NCBI GenBank assembly: GCA_964602475.1
Contig: CAZRRN010000014.1
Coordinates: 1-60,059 of the forward strand
Reading direction: 5' to 3'
DNA from: SZUA-448 sp964602475
Lineage (GTDB): Bacteria; Bacillota; Clostridia; Lachnospirales; Lachnospiraceae
Length of the DNA: 60,059 nucleotides
Below are positions 57,884 to 60,059 of the stretch, in pieces (position 1 is the first letter of the stretch; each line of letters begins with the position of its first letter). The notes under the pieces were generated by a model. It worked only from the letters and a program-made list of their open reading frames with translations, was not told the DNA's origin and did not search any database. The position numbers were made by a program, and so were the translations under genes.

Positions 57884-59146
57884 TTATTTGATATCCTTTA
57901 CAAGTCCATTAACAAATGCCGTACCATCGATTGCTGAAGCATAAATCTGACCTACATAATCAAGGTAAATATTAGCGGTATTTGCAGACATTGCCGTATC
58001 ACCAAAAAGAACCATCTGGCTCGATTTTGCTACGATTCCGGCTACTGACTGTGTCAGAGGATTGATGCTGCTTGTATCATAATCAGGTGTCCATGCAGGG
58101 AGACCACAGCCATCAAGATATCCATAATGGCAGATGCCCTTTGCGATTTCAAATGCGCTTTCAGCAGCAATCTTGGCATTCTTTGAGCCTGCAGCTACAG
58201 CAAGAGTATCCGAAGGTCCACCGATCAGTTCACCAAGCTTTGATTTGGATGAATCAATAACCGGGAATTCAGAAACCTGAATTTTTTCAGACAATCCAGC
58301 CTTATCAAAATCTGCACAGTTCCAAGTACCATTCATGTAGAATGCATATTTACCGGCCATAAAGTTTGCTTTGATTTCATCATTGGAAAGAGCAATTCCT
58401 TCGGGATCAAAATAATTCTTATTGATCATTTCCTGGAAAATGCCTACTGCCTTGGATACATCATCATTTTTCCAGCTTGCATTTCCTGCGAAAATCTCGC
58501 TCAGAGCAGCTGCTCCTGCGGTTTTCTCAATGATTGACTCAAGGTATTCGGTTACACACCAGGTTTCCTTGCCTGCACATCCAAAAGGAATAATTCCGTT
58601 TGCAACAAGAGTGTCACAGCATGCAATCAGTTCGTCGTATGTAGCCGGTACTTCATTGTATCCGACGCTCTTCAGAATTTCAAGATTTGCGAACATCCCG
58701 ACAATGTTCATAGTCATCGGTACGCCATAATACTTTCCGTCGTACTTAACATTTCCCATCATAACTTCCGGAAGCTCCGACTTGTGTTCAGCATAAACAT
58801 CGTCTACACAGTAAACACGGCCGGCATCAACGAAATCACCAAGAAATGCACAGGACCAGGTAAAGAAAATATCAGGCATTTCATTTGCGGAAACCGCCGC
58901 CTTAATCTTTGTCTTGTAAGCCTGATTCTCCGTAGCCTCCCAGGTCAGATTAATTTCCGGATGTGCCTTCTGGAAATCAGCGATGGATGCTTCATAGGAA
59001 TGACGGTTGGAATCACTCTCGGTTGCAATACACCACATAGTCAGATCGACCGGGTTGCTTGCACTCGGCTCATCGTTCTTTGCTCCGCAGGCAGCAAGTG
59101 AAATAACCATTGCCAGTACCAGCAGTAACGCAGTTACTTTTTTCAT
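57884..59146 (-). CDS. Sugar ABC transporter substrate-binding lipoprotein
   Basis: Lipoprotein of 420 residues of the SBP_bac_1 family. The signal peptide ends in the lipobox SLAACG. Family-like parts are FQKAHPEINLTWE, MPDIFFTWSCAFLGDFVDAGRV and GKYAFYMNGTWN. AGGAGG precedes the ATG. It belongs to the permease and sensor genes downstream. The exact sugar is unknown; given the nearby GH115 and GH8 genes, plant oligosaccharides are plausible. Confidence 0.92.
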   Translation of the reverse strand: MKKVTALLLVLAMVISLAACGAKNDEPSASNPVDLTMWCIATESDSNRHSYEASIADFQKAHPEINLTWEATENQAYKTKIKAAVSANEMPDIFFTWSCAFLGDFVDAGRVYCVDDVYAEHKSELPEVMMGNVKYDGKYYGVPMTMNIVGMFANLEILKSVGYNEVPATYDELIACCDTLVANGIIPFGCAGKETWCVTEYLESIIEKTAGAAALSEIFAGNASWKNDDVSKAVGIFQEMINKNYFDPEGIALSNDEIKANFMAGKYAFYMNGTWNCADFDKAGLSEKIQVSEFPVIDSSKSKLGELIGGPSDTLAVAAGSKNAKIAAESAFEIAKGICHYGYLDGCGLPAWTPDYDTSSINPLTQSVAGIVAKSSQMVLFGDTAMSANTANIYLDYVGQIYASAIDGTAFVNGLVKDIK

Positions 59147-59257
59147 AATATCCTCCTTAAGATGTGTTTTTTTATGTTAATACATTCCGGCTCGGCTTCT
59201 GTGCAGAGATTCCCCCTGATACCTGCTGTACCGAAACATATTCCCACCCCAATCATA

Positions 59258-59869
59258 CTAAACCGTGTGAACCATGCGCCACGGATATTCTATATATAAT
59301 TTCTTCTCCTCTAGCCGAAAGTAACAGACCGTGTCTTCAAACTGGTCTTCATAAACCAGTGTAAAACAGGACTTTGCCGAATCTACGGAATAATAACCTG
59401 TAAAATATCCGTCCTCCATAAAGGTGCCTTCCTTCGTAAAAGAAAAGGTCCAGTGATCTTCCTTGCAGGTCCATTCACCGACCAGTCCATCCGGTGACCC
59501 CTCACCGTCATAGGTGTATATATTATTGTTGTAAAGATACATTCCGGCCTCATCCAGAACATAACGAAGCGTTAAGGTCTCTTCTGCGTTGTCTGTCAGC
59601 GAAATAAATTGACCGTCACAGGAATACGAGTACTCCTCTCCTCTATATTCCGCCGACCCGTCCTCGTTAAATATTACAGCCGCAGTTTCCTTGTCATGAA
59701 TGTATGCCCAGCTGCCGCAGAGCTTTTGTTCTTCTTCCGACAGTTCGACATTGTACATATTTTTATTATTATCTGAGATTTTTTCTGAAACTGTATTTGC
59801 TCTGCATGCCGTAAGTAACCCGGACAGTAATACTGTAGCATAAATTAAAAGTATTATTCTTTTCCCCAT
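59258..59869 (-). CDS. Putative lipoprotein, unknown
   Basis: Protein of 203 residues with a signal peptide ending in LLTAC (lipobox). The mature part has two similar blocks, each resembling the small beta-rich lipocalin-like repeats in many clostridial lipoproteins (LCGSWAYIHDKETAAVIFNEDG and LVGEWTCKEDHWTFSFTKEG). The ATG at 59869 follows GAGG at 6 bases; the frame to 59887 is rejected. It precedes the sugar-binding lipoprotein gene by 111 bases, possibly in the same unit. Confidence 0.8.
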   Translation of the reverse strand: MGKRIILLIYATVLLSGLLTACRANTVSEKISDNNKNMYNVELSEEEQKLCGSWAYIHDKETAAVIFNEDGSAEYRGEEYSYSCDGQFISLTDNAEETLTLRYVLDEAGMYLYNNNIYTYDGEGSPDGLVGEWTCKEDHWTFSFTKEGTFMEDGYFTGYYSVDSAKSCFTLVYEDQFEDTVCYFRLEEKKLYIEYPWRMVHTV

Positions 59870-60059
59870 AATTGACCTCGTTTGCAATTACCCAACCACA
59901 TCGTTTAGTTTACATTTATTTTACTTTTAGATAAATGTAATATTTCTACTTGAACAAGCACTGATTTTACTTTTCTTACAGGCTAATTTTTAAATTAAAA
60001 AAGCTAATTAGTGTCTGCTGATTAATGCTAAAATCAGTTTCAATCCATTGATTTTACTG

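Noticed and set aside
59888..60059. AT-rich end of the window checked for genes or RNA
   Set aside because: No open frame, promoter pair or structure could be supported.

Overview
The window looks like chromosomal DNA of a spore-forming, Gram-positive member of the Clostridia, most likely a Lachnospiraceae species. The basis is the spoIIAA-spoIIAB-sigF and spoVA genes, AGGAGG-type ribosome sites, T-box, FMN, preQ1 and lysine leader RNAs, DUF5716/DUF5717-type proteins, and xylan-oligosaccharide genes. No phage, insertion sequence, CRISPR array, rRNA or tRNA gene was seen. Functional names rest on recognised motifs and family resemblance by eye; no database search was run.

Layout. 1-2113: OmpR-type two-component system. 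2110-4760: spoVAE, spoVAD and two small conserved genes. 4764-6435: queuosine-precursor transporter gene behind a preQ1 riboswitch, and a broken GH8 exo-oligoxylanase gene. 6598-9413: AEC transporter, an acyltransferase gene interrupted by an in-frame amber codon, and argC. 9511-14627: two zinc-ribbon membrane proteins, then spoVAC, spoVAB, spoVAA, a 39-residue membrane peptide, sigF, spoIIAB and spoIIAA. 14798-17755: zinc-ribbon/TPR protein, a 53-residue protein, L25/Ctc and an acetyltransferase. 18162-21314: valS with a T-box. 21330-30807: a mostly uncharacterised gene cluster (lipoprotein, giant DUF5717-like protein, actin/Hsp70-fold DUF5716-like protein, TPR protein, coiled-coil membrane protein, duplicated-domain protein). 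31079-31253: a candidate C-rich small RNA. 31433-34366: GH115 alpha-glucuronidase. 34415-35518: FMN riboswitch and ribU. 35531-37191: DUF4097/LiaF-like pair. 37379-38728: infC-rpmI-rplT with an L20-type leader. 38878-40942: NhaC-family transporter under a lysine riboswitch. 41069-47017: HAD phosphatase and a peptide-type ABC transporter with a permease-ATPase-ATPase fusion. 47200-53100: FliK-like protein, pssA, flippase-like protein, membrane protein, dCMP deaminase and amidase. 53243-59869: sugar ABC transporter with a YesM/AraC-type two-component system, and a lipoprotein.

The most unusual signals are two. First, a family of structured repeats (seven copies) lies directly in front of start codons. 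Each copy has hairpins, then a conserved core ending in a Shine-Dalgarno sequence a few bases before the start codon, and always points the same way as the gene. Second, the 21330-30807 cluster joins an actin/Hsp70-fold protein to a giant partner, TPR and membrane proteins, and its leader carries one of those repeats.

Several genes fit together in use of plant glucuronoxylan fragments: cytoplasmic GH115, oligosaccharide ABC transport with its sensor pair, and the now-broken GH8 enzyme. Other genes serve sporulation, translation and cofactor or amino-acid supply under RNA control.
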